Assembly (NCBI RefSeq): GCF_020906515.1
Contig: NC_085849.1
Location: forward strand, 62,001-126,000
From: Vanrija pseudolonga
Taxonomy: Eukaryota; Basidiomycota; Tremellomycetes; Trichosporonales; Trichosporonaceae
Reading direction: 5' to 3'
DNA length: 64,000 nt
Part shown: positions 11,379 to 21,740 of the stretch, piece by piece
How positions within the stretch are numbered: position 1 is the stretch's first letter
Layout of the letters: each line of letters begins with the position of its first letter
Made by a program: the position numbers and the translations under genes
The notes under the pieces: generated by a model
Database searches by the model: none
The model's input: only the letters and a program-made list of their open reading frames with translations
Told to the model about the DNA's origin: nothing

Positions 11379-11960
11379 GACAACGTGGCGTCTGTACATC
11401 CCCACCCTAGTTGCACAGAACCAATTGGCAGAGGGCGGCGAGGACGTGCGAGCGGTGACTAAGAGGCGCGGGGTACATGGCAAGCAAGAGATTGCATCGT
11501 GATGTATACTACGTGGTTTCAGTGACCCGGATGCTGCTGCACACTCACAAAACCCGTGTATAACGTGGCGGGTCCATGGCGACGCCGGACGGCGTGCGGC
11601 GTACGGCGCACAGGGTTTGTACCCACAGATGCGCCCTTGTAGTCGATGCTGCCGACAAGGTATGTCGACTGATCGCAAGGGCAAGCGGACATCCCTCTTA
11701 TGGGCCGAGTCGTGGGAGTGGATCCATCGTCACGAGGTGGGCGATGGGTTGACGGCACCTCACGACACTCCGTCGGAGCAGGGATCGGGCACGAGCAGGC
11801 GTCATTCCGCGCCCAGGCGAGCACCACAACCTCGCGTACGCGAGCGCCTCACGCCTGGCTGTAGAGCGCGAGCCTCCCCGTCGAAGAGTCGTAGATCGGC
11901 CCTTGTCTGATTGATGGTTCAAAGTGACGAGTGTCACCAAACAACGCCGCATCACTTCCG
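11379..11960. other. Convergent 3' region
   Basis: Sequence between two convergent genes. It includes a candidate alternative last exon of the minus-strand membrane protein (near 11845-11910, discussed as a finding). Nothing else was recognised. Confidence 0.35.
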
Positions 11961-12566
11961 TCAGCGGAACCCATACACCGCACTCACCAATCCCAAGTCC
12001 TTCGGTGCCCTCGGCGGCGCCACCTGCTCTCTGCCCAGCAGCTCGTAGTCGTGCTCGTCTGGCGCCTGTCTCCGCGGAGGTCCGATAATGCACCCCTCGC
12101 CGCCGATACACATCTCTCGGCGCACCCAATCGCGCAGCCGCTCGGGCTTTTGCCCCCTCCGGCGCGCGCGCACCACCTTGCTGCGCCACGCCGTGAGCCA
12201 GATGGCGCTGTAGAAGAGGATGACGGCGCCGAGGGCCAGGATCGCCATGCCGTACGATATCACGCGCTGGTGCTGTGGCTCGGGAGGCTTCTTGGTGCTG
12301 CTGGGGAAGGGTGTGGAAGCGTCGGTGGGGTCTGTGGTGTCCGTCGCGTCGGCGGCCGTCGAGTCGCTGGGATTGGACTCTGCTGCTGTCGTGGGCGTCG
12401 GCGCTGTCGAGTCGGCGGGGTCGCTGTGCTGCTGGATTTGCCGAGCGACGGGCTCGGCGACGAGCGAGTCCACACCTGCGGCGGTGCTCGGCAAGCCGGT
12501 GGGAGCGGCCGAAATCCCCGCCGCGAGCACGACACAGGCGGCAAACACGAGGGAGCCGGCCCTCAT
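11961..12566 (-). CDS. Single-pass membrane protein with signal peptide and Thr/Ser-rich ectodomain
   Basis: 201 residues. A signal peptide (MRAGSLVFAACVVLAAGISA) leads into a ~75-residue extracellular part rich in Thr, Ser, Pro, Asp and Ala that would be heavily O-mannosylated. One transmembrane helix (ISYGMAILALGAVILFYSAI) is followed by a basic cytoplasmic tail with two Cys (EMCIGGEGCIIG). This layout resembles small fungal wall-stress sensor or adhesin-like proteins, but no family was recognised. The tail may be spliced: consensus donor-like sequences occur a few codons before the stop (GTGAGT, GTATGG) and an acceptor after GAACCATCAATCAG, giving a different C-terminus. Divergent from the small gene at 12998. 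Confidence 0.7.
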   Translation of the reverse strand: MRAGSLVFAACVVLAAGISAAPTGLPSTAAGVDSLVAEPVARQIQQHSDPADSTAPTPTTAAESNPSDSTAADATDTTDPTDASTPFPSSTKKPPEPQHQRVISYGMAILALGAVILFYSAIWLTAWRSKVVRARRRGQKPERLRDWVRREMCIGGEGCIIGPPRRQAPDEHDYELLGREQVAPPRAPKDLGLVSAVYGFR

Positions 12567-12997
12567 GATGCTGATGTTGTTGTTTGTTTACAGCGGTGCA
12601 TGGACAAGTGAGAGGAAAGTTTATGCTGTGCTGTGCTCTACTGCCAGGGGAGCAAGGAGCACGTTTGCGGACTCGGACCTCGGCGGTGCCGGGCATCGGT
12701 GGTGGAGCGACGAGCCAGCAGCCAGCAGCCCGTGACCCCCGCACCCTCATGGTCGTGCCAAGACTTGGGAAGTCCTGAAGGGGGTACGTTGTCCCTGGCA
12801 AGTCGCCGGCCGGCATCATCATTGCATGTGGTCTGTCGTCATGTTGTTATGCTTGTGGAGTCAAGGTCGCTTGGTGACTCCACAGATGCAGCAGCTTGCC
12901 TATGTAGGATGGTCCACAGTATAACAAGAGGGCGCCGACGGGACCTCCCATTCACTTACTCTTCCTCACCTCAACCATCGCATCAAAGACTCCGCCC
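12567..12997. promoter_or_regulatory. Divergent promoter with 9-bp inverted repeat containing TGACTC
   Basis: The region separates two divergent starts. At 12855-12863 and 12875-12883 lies a perfect inverted repeat (GTGGAGTCA ... TGACTCCAC, 11-nt spacer), so TGACTC appears in both orientations. TGACTC is the core bound by Gcn4/AP-1-type bZIP factors. Motif seen; function inferred. Confidence 0.35.
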
Positions 12998-13223
12998 ATG
13001 CCCGACCAGATCAAGGTGAGGACGCTGCCAGCGGCCACGCGACCAGATGATGCTGACTTTGTTGCAGAACACCTCGAGTCAGACCTCAGACGACGCTGGA
13101 GAGGATTCTGCCGGTCCCCAGCTGGACCTCGAGGTGCCCACCTTCAAGCCAGCCGACAAGATCGATCTCGCAATGACCGAGAACACATCCGCTCAGTCCG
13201 GTGACAACGACGCAGACAGCTGA
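12998..13223 (+). CDS. Small acidic hypothetical protein, 57 residues
   Basis: Two exons: 12998-13015 (MPDQIK) and 13068-13223, separated by a 52-nt intron with GTGAGG donor, a TGCTGAC branch site and TTGCAG acceptor. The product is 57 residues, Ser/Thr/Asp-rich, with the only ordered-looking piece being LDLEVPTFKPADKIDLA. Ends SAQSGDNDADS. The splice signals and the continuous frame support a real gene, but nothing identifies its role. Without the splice the frame reads a basic 68-residue peptide, which looks less likely. Confidence 0.5.
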
Positions 13224-13611
13224 GCTGCTGCTCGCGGTACACGTCGCGGCGATGCAATACGATCATGGAAAGCTGAGACAGACCCAATGGTGACCAGCCC
13301 TGACTCAACGAGGAACATGAGGTGGTGGTGTCTGACGTTGCATCCACCGAACGCCGGAGCCCCTGCCCAGCCCACCACTTCTGCGCACCTTCTCGGCGGC
13401 TCGCCCATGCTCACTCGGTATTCCGGGCGCTGTGCAGTGAGCTGCAGATCGAGTCGATCTGCCACATTGCCACACTGATGTCTTGCTCATTCCGGGTGCA
13501 CACGCCGCCGCGTCGATGATTGACGCAGAGATCTGGAACCGCAACCTTTAAATGGGCGTGAAGGGCAACTTGCTCTTTGTCGTTTGACTCTCATCACTCA
13601 TCTTTGTCACA
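13224..13611. other. Intergenic region upstream of first F-box gene
   Basis: No gene seen. The sequence GCAACCTTTAAATGGGC near 13540-13556 contains a TTTAAA that could act as a TATA-like element about 65 bp before the F-box gene start. Confidence 0.3.
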
Positions 13612-15610
13612 ATGCCGCCAGACCCACTTACACGCTTCGACAACTTCATCGTTGGCGAGATCTTCTCCAAAGTGCCTCTGCACGACATCACTCTCTCGCT
13701 TTACAATGTGTCACGCGGATGGCGACAGGCGGTCGTCTCCACCGGCGCGCTCAAGACGGCTTTTCTCAACCAGTCGTCCTTGTCGATGCAGCAGAGGCGT
13801 CGGCTCAAGGCCCAAGGCGGCACTGTGACTGATCCCCAGGCTGGCCCCGTCGACTGGCGGCATCTGGGTGAGTGTTGTCTCACTGCCTGCTCCAAGGCGG
13901 CGTTTGCTCATCCACCCACCAGCCTTGGATCACCTCCGGCAAGAGCAGGCCTGGGTGACTGGCAAGCCGCGCGTAGAGTGGCTACGACAGGTGTACAACC
14001 CCGACAACATTGTCTTCCACTCGAGGGTCAACGACGAGGGAGACTACTATCTCGGGCGCCTCCCCTGGCTCACGCCCGAAGGGTTTGACCAGCCCAAGAT
14101 CACACTGGTCCCCGTCAACCTGCATACCATGGCGGCGTCCAACGACAAGCAGGAGACGAGGACCCTCGACGGCGTACGAACCGAATACAGAGTTATTGGA
14201 CGGATGCTCGTGTATACACCGAGGCCTCGCAAGGGATGGGCGCAAATCTGGGTCACAGAGACGGCGTGGAACGACTTTGGTGCGCGAGAAAGGAGCTTCA
14301 TCGCCGGCAGGGTAGAAGCGGAGCAACACGAGGACTCGGTCTTTGACGGCCTCAAGTGCTTGGCTACGTTTCCTGTGAGGACCGACATCCCCCATCATCA
14401 CATCCACATCACGACGTCTGCCGACCTCCAACACTTTGACGTCTATGTCGTGTCGGATATGAAAGACCGCTCGCACGTCTATCGGCTCGCGACGACCGGT
14501 GGCATCAGGGCCGAGGGGCTCATCCATGACATTGAGCACCTCCCTGTATATGGCCCACTTGAGGTGAGTGGTCTCGCACCAACGGCCTAACCCCCAGGTG
14601 ATCACGATGGACGACTACTACGTCTTCAGGCGGTACCACTACTCACTCGAGGTGTACTCTCGTCGGACTGGCGACCATGTCACCGCTCTAACCACAGTCG
14701 CGCGCGTCGGATCACAACTCAAGCCAATGTCTCCGCCAGCAGTCACTTATCAGGTTTCGCTTGACGATCTGGTCGTACGCAACACCAACATCGGCTTCCG
14801 CGTGTTCAAGGCCAATCCCGGCAACACTACACGCGAATGCAACATACACGGTATTGAAGTCGACGGCTTCACAAAGGACGATCCACGCTACAAAGATGTG
14901 GCCTCTGACATGGCGACGCGAGAGGGGCGCCAGGGCCGCTTTGGGTTCGACGAGTGAGTGGGCGTCCGTGTTCCGTCCTGACGTCCAGCTTCCAGACGTC
15001 CAGCTTCCAGGTGGATCACAATGACCTCCTCCTCTTCAGGCCTTCAGGGGCGTTCTACGTTATCCAGGACTTCCACCAAGTGCTTCGTGGCGCCGAGGAC
15101 CTGGAGTATGACGACCGGCTTGACCACATTGCCAAGCACACTGTTCTGATCGACACGACGTTTGGCGGGTCGGACACGCTCTCGGAGGCGTACCGCATGA
15201 CACTGCACGGCCGCAGGGTTGTCATGGCCACGGTAGGTTCGCAACATGGCTCTTCTGACACGCAGTACGACTGCATCCTGCTGTTCGACCTGAGCCGCAT
15301 CCAAAAGGCAACGTCCGATTCCCCCAGCACCCTCTCCTGCCGGGCGATCACCGGTCCCGTGCGCGACATTGGCACATTTGCCATCGACGTGGAGCGCTAC
15401 TTCATCGACCAGATGGGCATATACGAGATGGTCAACCTGTGCAGCCTCCACGAGGACGAGTACAAGCAGGGCATGAGCCCCGATGCTTCCATGGTGCCAT
15501 GGGAGGACGAGTGGATGACTAGGGCTGAGGGCTACGAGCCGTGTAAGTTGAGCCACAGGTCGATTGTGCTGATTGTCGCAGGTTGTATTCGCGTCTTCCG
15601 GTTCGAGTAG
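13612..15610 (+). CDS. F-box protein with one large conserved C-terminal module
   Basis: Five exons (13612-13867, 13923-14563, 14598-14953, 15004-15542, 15582-15610) give 606 residues. An F-box-like segment sits at residues 6-45 (FDNFIVGEIFSKVPLHDITL followed by SLYNVSRGWRQAV), suggesting a substrate receptor for an SCF ubiquitin ligase. The rest, ~500 residues, is beta-strand-rich and has no family I recognise. It is repeated in the next gene: TMDDYYVFRRYHYSLEVYSR here matches DIDDHFVYRRPREGCQVYGR and DFILRVYTAVQVYSR there, and the intron positions agree. Exon 4 can start at 14989 or 15004 because of a 15-bp tandem duplication; both keep frame. Confidence 0.75.
14980..15009 (+). repeat. 15-bp perfect tandem duplication spanning a splice acceptor
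   Basis: GACGTCCAGCTTCCA occurs twice in direct succession. Each copy has a CAG that can serve as a phase-2-compatible acceptor for intron 3 of the F-box gene, so the choice adds or removes five residues. Confidence 0.8.
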
Positions 15611-15769
15611 GCCGGGATTCATAAACATACCGTACAGTAGGTCAGGTGCTTGGCGGAGATGAATCGCGACTTGCCCACTTGACGTCAACTGGCCCCGTCC
15701 GTTCATCAACTCCTTCCATGTAGCCGCGTTTCACTTGTTTGCATTCGATTCTGCTCTACCACACTCACA

Positions 15770-18700
15770 ATGGACCAAGACGTGCCCGTGGGTGGGTCTC
15801 CCGTGCTAGTCAGTTGGGACCCAGTCGCTGTACTCCCCGACAGGGTGCTGTCTGGCATCTTTGATCACCTCGAGTTCGACGACATTGTATCATTCTCCAA
15901 CGTTTCACAGTCCTGGAGATGGGCTAACCCCGTTGTACAGCACTTCAAGGTGGCCTACCTCGCTCTCGACAATGTCGATCACACCGAACGAGCGAGCCTG
16001 CTCCTCGCCGAGGCCGCGGGGCAGACGCCAGACTGGCGCTCAGCATGTAGGAGGTTCCTTTGCGACCGAAGCTGATAACCAGGGGCTGCGCACATCCCCC
16101 AGGAGTGCGGCTGGACATCACAGCCGTTCAGACTTCGCTGGTCTCACCACGTCAAAGACGAGTTCCGGGGCAGAGTCAAGGGCTTCAGCTACGACCCGGT
16201 GGACCGCACGCTCGTCATCATGATGGACGACCGTCGCAACGGCGCCCACACACGCAGCATCACGACGATCGACGCAGAGACTTTCCTCCCGATGAACGAG
16301 CCACAGTCCTTTCCTGGGAGAGACGCCCTGCTGCTCTCCGTCAAGGGCATCGGCCATGTCCTGTGCTTGGGAGGGCCGCCCGGCGACGACAAGTCGCGTG
16401 CGACCGTCCACGTCCTGGTTTCGGAGCGAGCAGCGGCGCTGTTTCGACATGTCGCTGATATACAGCATGCCGAGGCCAACGTGCCCGGCTTCAAGTGCAT
16501 CGCCAGCTTTGCAACGTCTTCATACTGGGCTCTGGAGGAATCTATTCAGCTTCATGCGGACCACGATCAAACGACCGGAGTCATGACCATTGTTGCCGTC
16601 CACAACGACGCCAACGGCAGCCTGCTTATCGATCAGCTCGCGTGCACGTGTGACCGGCCGCTTGCACCACAGCAACGGATACCACTGCGGCCAGAGACGC
16701 GAGGCATGCGGTTCATCGACGCCGTCGACGAGCTCACAGTTAGTCGGCTCCCCCGCCGTACACTGACGTCGTGCAGAAGGTCGACATTGACGACCACTTC
16801 GTGTACCGCCGCCCGCGTGAAGGCTGCCAGGTGTACGGCCGTGTGACGGGCGAGTATGTGCTCGGGCTGGGCTATGACGTGGATCTGGGTATCGAGCCGC
16901 CAGCAGTCGTGTACGACCTCACTTCAGCGGTGGAGTCTGCCGTTGAAGAGTACGCGGAGGACGGAGCCCCCAGAGGCATACGCCCCGCGACAATCCGGGT
17001 CGACGCGTACGCAGCCACGCCGGGGGACGACGAGTTCAACGACATCCTCACGGCTTTGAAGGGCGACGAAGAGGACGAATATAACACGCCGACAGTGTAC
17101 TACACGTGAGTGGCCACCCGCCTCGCGCTCAAGCTCACCCCAGGCATGTATTCGCCGGACCCAACCTCGTGGTGCTGTACGGCACGGCTGATGCGACCAA
17201 CAACGATCCTGGCCACTCGACCCATGTGCGCATCATCAAGGAGTATGCTACGGTGTTTACGGCCGCTGCGGCGCTGCCGACCGACGAGCGGGCGCAGCTG
17301 CTGGCAGACAGCTCGATCGTCGTTCCGCTGCCCGGGCCCGGCGGTACTGTTCTCCTCAGCTCTGGGACCAGGGCGGCACTGGTCATGTATGGGTACTCAG
17401 GCAGTGCCCCTGTAACGGGGAGCCGCGATGGGTCGGGTGATGAAGAGGGAGATGATGGCGACGACGATGGGGATGGCGATGGTGATGATGACGACGAGGA
17501 CGGGGAGGGCGATGGTGGCGTCGACAGGGTTGCCGGGAGATCAACGCTCGCTACGGACCTCATTGTTGTCCTCGACACCTCAACCATGTCCGTGGCCGAC
17601 CCGTCCTCCACCATCGCCACGGTAATCGTCGGCACCAAGCACCTGGGTCTCGTGTGGGACAAGGACAGCGCCAAGCGGATCATAACGACGCCCAAGGGTT
17701 TCTTCGAGTTTGGACGCGTCTGGGGCGTGCACGAGGGTGACTACAAGGCCTCAAGGCTTGGCGACCCGGGCATGCCGGCGTGGCAGAGGTCGTGGAGCAA
17801 GGCCAGCCCCACGCCGGGATATGACGACACCAAGCCGATCGGTCAGTGTGATAAGAGGAGTCTGCTGACGCAAGCCGGTGTTCTGCGGGCTTACGAGTTC
17901 GGGACCTGGGGCATTGACCAACAGGCCATCGAGCCTGCCACTGACGAAGACGACGCGTCTACCGGGGCTACGTTGTTGCCCGCAGAGCCCGAGGTTCCCG
18001 TTGTGCGAGGCAGCGATTGGGCCAATGGCGTCTTTGCCAGCCGCTGGGGGCACAAGATCGAGAACGACACGGAGCAGCGTCTGGCGGGCTATGACCTGGC
18101 GGACGACACGATCCTCATCCAGGCGACGAACGCTGCCGGATCGCTGGTAGACGGGGACAGCCATACTCTTGCCGTCGTCAACGCAGGGACGTTACGGATC
18201 ATCCGTGGTCCCGACATTGTCTCCAACACTACCCAGCTTGCTGTGCACACTGTCGACGGGCTCGGACACGTCGTGTGCACCGGGAACTTGTTTGGGCCCG
18301 GCGGCGGTGTGAGCAAGCGCCGGGCTGGCGGCGCCGATATCGAGCCGCAGAACGACGAGCTCAAGATCTGGGTTACGGACCGTGCCGCTGCCCTCTTGCC
18401 CTCTGAGCTGCTTGAGCCCGTTGACGATGTCGAGCCACGGTCGTTGAGCAAGCGTCCCCGCGAGGACCTGGGCATCCCGGGGTTCCGGTCCCTCGTGAGC
18501 CCCAGCATCCCCCCTGGGAACGCCACAACTGTGGGGTTCCTCGCCAAGGGAGACGCCGAGACGGGTATCGCATCCTTGGTTGTCGCACATCAGAGCGGCG
18601 AGACGCTGCGCGTGACTGAGCTACTCCCAAGTACGACGCCGCTGCAGCAGGTTGCCGACCTCGCAGACGAGAGTGGCCCGGCGGCTACGCCACCATCCGC

Positions 18701-19709
18701 AATCCAAGTTGTCGGCAACTACGACTTTGGAATGGAAGCTCGCCGCCATTGTGTAGGTCTGCAAGACACCGTGGACGGGCGGACCTGACACCCTAGGCAC
18801 TCACCATCACCCCCGACTTCATCCTCCGCGTATACACCGCTGTGCAAGTGTACTCGCGCGCGACGGGCGAGCTAATCGCCACCCTGCCCGACACGGAGTT
18901 CGACTACGGCGCTGCGGCTGCCTACGACCTGGCAGCGGCAGGGAGCGCCGCGATCGACGTCTACGCGAACGGCGAGGACCCGGACGCTGTCTTTGGCGCC
19001 GCGGTGGTGCCGTCTACTGTTCGTGTTCAAGCGGTGCGGGAGCTTCGTGGTGGGGAGGACTACGCCGGGACGATGGACGGGCTCCTGCACTGTCCTGCGG
19101 CACTGCAGAACGTGAAGAAGTGGGCTATCCTCGTCGAGTATGCGTGCTGACCCCCAGGCATATCGTTGCGGGCGACGACCTTGTCCTCCAGCATGCGAGT
19201 GGACATGTCCGCGTGATCAAGAACTATGTCGCCACGTTCCTCGCTGCTGCTGCGCTCCCAGCCGCCGAGAGGTCAGCGTACATCGCGACGCAGTCTGTCG
19301 TCGTCGCGTTCGCAGGTGCGCCGCGCACGTTCAACCTCGTCGGCAGCGGGACGCACATCGCGCTCGTGCTCGAGACGAAGGGTCGGCGGAGCACGATCGT
19401 CGTGCTGGACGTTGCGGGGATGAGCGTGCCGCCAATGCTCAGCATCACGGTGACCTTTGTGTTCGGGACCCGCCGCGAGCGCACCGACATGCTCATGACG
19501 CCTGGCGGGTTCTTCGAGTTTGCCGAGCTCAGCCCGCCCCAGCGGCAGAACTACGAGGCCGCGCGGGAGAAGGACCGCGCTATGCCGACGGTGGAGTGGC
19601 CCAAGCACTGGCTGGGGCAGGGATACGTGTGGCAGCGTGAGTCTTGTCGGAGTGAGTCAGTGGGCTGACGATAGTCGTGCCGAGGGCGCTCGATCTCGTC
19701 GATGCTTGA
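15770..19709 (+). CDS. F-box protein with two tandem copies of the large module (intragenic duplication)
   Basis: Eight exons (15770-16046, 16083-16738, 16777-17105, 17144-17841, 17875-18752, 18797-19119, 19158-19636, 19675-19709) give 1224 residues. The F-box is near residues 24-62 (LPDRVLSGIFDHLEFDDIVS, then FSNVSQSWRW). Module A (about 95-700) and module B (about 740-1224) both match the single module of the preceding gene: HVFAGPNLVVLYG / HIVAGDDLVLQHA, TPKGFFEFGRV / TPGGFFEFAEL, QVYGRVTGEYV / QVYSRATGELI. Exon 5 runs without a stop from the end of A into B, so this is one gene, not two. Module A carries an acidic insert (about 17,431-17,520) of Asp, Gly and Glu. Beta-propeller-like fold is possible; substrate unknown. 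Confidence 0.72.
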
Positions 19710-20259
19710 GATGCCGTGGCGAGTTGCGGCAGTTGCGGTACCAGCTTCCACTTTAGTGCAAGATAACAACCGTCTGCTGGTTTGACGTCATTACTCGGCC
19801 GAGGCAATGCTGCTGCAGTGTTTGTTTACAACGGCCACAAGACATGTCGCGTTGTATTGCAGATCAGTGCCACATGTATGCTGTTCGAGCCACGCACGCA
19901 CGCATGTATCGGCCGCCGCGGCCAAGCAACAACCGTGCCGCTTGCGTTCGCTCGCGTGCCCGATAAGCCAGTCAGTCGTAGTTGGGCCGCGTTGGTGCTG
20001 CTCACATGCCGAGGACAGGACTGAACCCACCCCGCCTGCCTGGCCGCCGAAAATGTTTCGATCCCAACGCCGACTATCAACCATCACCGAGTTGTCTCGC
20101 ATCAACAATGGTGCGACTCGTCTAGTGCATCTCGGCGGCCGATACTGGCTAGCTGCGTCGTGTCCGGTTAACCCTCGCCGGCGACGACGCGCTGCTGCAG
20201 CGTATAACTGACGGCCTGCATGCACCCGCTTGCCCCCCTCCCTCCCTCACGCATCCGCC
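19710..20259. other. Intergenic region, nothing recognised
   Basis: Between the two-module F-box gene and the hydrolase. Several short open frames occur on both strands but none has splice continuity or recognisable composition. Confidence 0.4.
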
Positions 20260-21538
20260 ATGCCCGCCCCAGTCGTGTACCCCGTCGCCACGTTCCGCGG
20301 CGCGCCGCGCCCAGCGCCAAACGGCATCCCGCGCAGGCTGGGCATCGCGCTCGAGCTGCTCGCGCAGGCGATCGTGGCGCTGCTCACACCGTTCAACCTG
20401 CTCATCTGGCTCATCTTCCGCCCGCCGCAGACGCTGCGCGGGTTCTTGATCTCGCGCATCGTGCGCGACAGCCGCTGGCTCACGCCCTTCATCCTGTCCA
20501 ACGAATCCAAGTACTCGGCCAGCCACAAGCCGCGGCGCCCGCTCATCCCCTACGGCGACATTGAGAAGACGGTCACCATCACCAACGTCACGGCCGCCCC
20601 GGCCGAGCGCCAGCCGTCGGCCCCGCCTGTCGTGGTGCCCGCCGAGACGTACGGCTTCATCCTGTCGCCCAACGGCGCCAAAGGCAAGGGCACCGAGAAG
20701 GCCAAGCCGGGAGAGAAGCTCATCATCTACTACCACGGCGGCGCGTATGTCATCGGCCACCCGATGTGGACGCCGTTCCCGCTCAAGATTGCGCGCGACA
20801 CGCGCACGCGCGTGTACTGTGAGTGGCGGCGGGGGTTGCCGAACAACATGGAGGCTAGGCCAAACTGACGCGCTCCCAGCGGCCAACTATCGCAAGACGG
20901 CGTCTCCCGGCACGGCGTGGCCCGCACAGCTGCAGGACGCCCTCTCGGCATGGGAGTATGTCACCCGCGAGCTCGAGTTTGAGCCCTCCAACGTGATTCT
21001 CATGGGCGAGTCGGCCGGCGGCCACATCTCGCTGGCCGTCTCGACGCAGCTGGGCGAGTGGGGTGCCACGCCGCCGGGCGGGCTGGCGCTCTGCTCGCCG
21101 TGGGTCGACCCGACGCTGTCGTACGAGCGCGACCCCAAGTCGTGGCCAGACTACCTCAGCCACCGGTGGGCAGGGTACACGGTGCCCTCGCTGCTTCGCC
21201 ACCTCACGCCCGAGGGCGCGGCGTCCAAGCTCGTCTCGCCTGGCATCCACTCGCCCGCCGACTTCCAGCACCTCGTGCAGGGCAAGACGAGCGTGTTCGT
21301 GTCGGTCGGCACGAGCGAGATGCTCGGCAACGAGATCTACGGCATGGTCAAGATCCTCAAGGCGGCCGGCATCAAGACGACCGTGTTCGAGGACCAGTAC
21401 GGCCTCCACATTGCGCCAGTGCTCACGCTGCTCGCGCCCACGCCGGCGACGTACACCAAGTTTGCGGCCGGCGTCAAGGGCCTCGTCAAGGATATTGACG
21501 CGGCCAACAAGGAGCGCGCGAAGGAGGCGGCCCAGTGA
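20260..21538 (+). CDS. Alpha/beta hydrolase, hormone-sensitive-lipase type, membrane-anchored
   Basis: Two exons (20260-20818, 20880-21538; 61-nt phase-1 intron) encode 405 residues. The oxyanion-hole motif HGGAYVIG and the nucleophile elbow GESAGG (Ser catalytic) place it in the HSL / family IV esterase group; GLHIAP near the end supplies the likely catalytic His, and an Asp in the preceding strand region completes the triad. An N-terminal hydrophobic segment (LLAQAIVALLTPFNLLIWLI) should anchor it in the ER or lipid-droplet membrane. Such fungal enzymes hydrolyse steryl esters, acylglycerols or xenobiotic esters. Start chosen at MPAPVVYP, the first ATG in frame. Confidence 0.85.
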
Positions 21539-21740
21539 GGAGTGGGGGCCGGGGAGTGTCAACGTACAGCGGTAGACTTGTAGTCGACGGCTGGGGAGGA
21601 GGAGCAGTTGACTGAAAGTATCTTGTAACGAGTGCATTTCACAATGTTTGATGTACATGCTTGTGCTGAAATCCGTGTGTGGCAGCTCCTCCTTCATGTG
21701 CGGCCCATCGTGCTCCATTGTGCTGAAGCTAGTAGTCTCT

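Noticed and set aside
11698-12822. 374-codon minus-strand frame overlapping the small membrane protein
   Set aside because: The product is Arg/Pro/His-rich without domain features, whereas the overlapping 201-codon frame has a clear signal peptide and transmembrane helix.
19138-19157. 20-nt intron (GTATGC..CCCAG) in module B of the two-module F-box gene
   Set aside because: Too short to splice; a donor at 19120 gives a 38-nt intron of the same phase and the same length as in module A.
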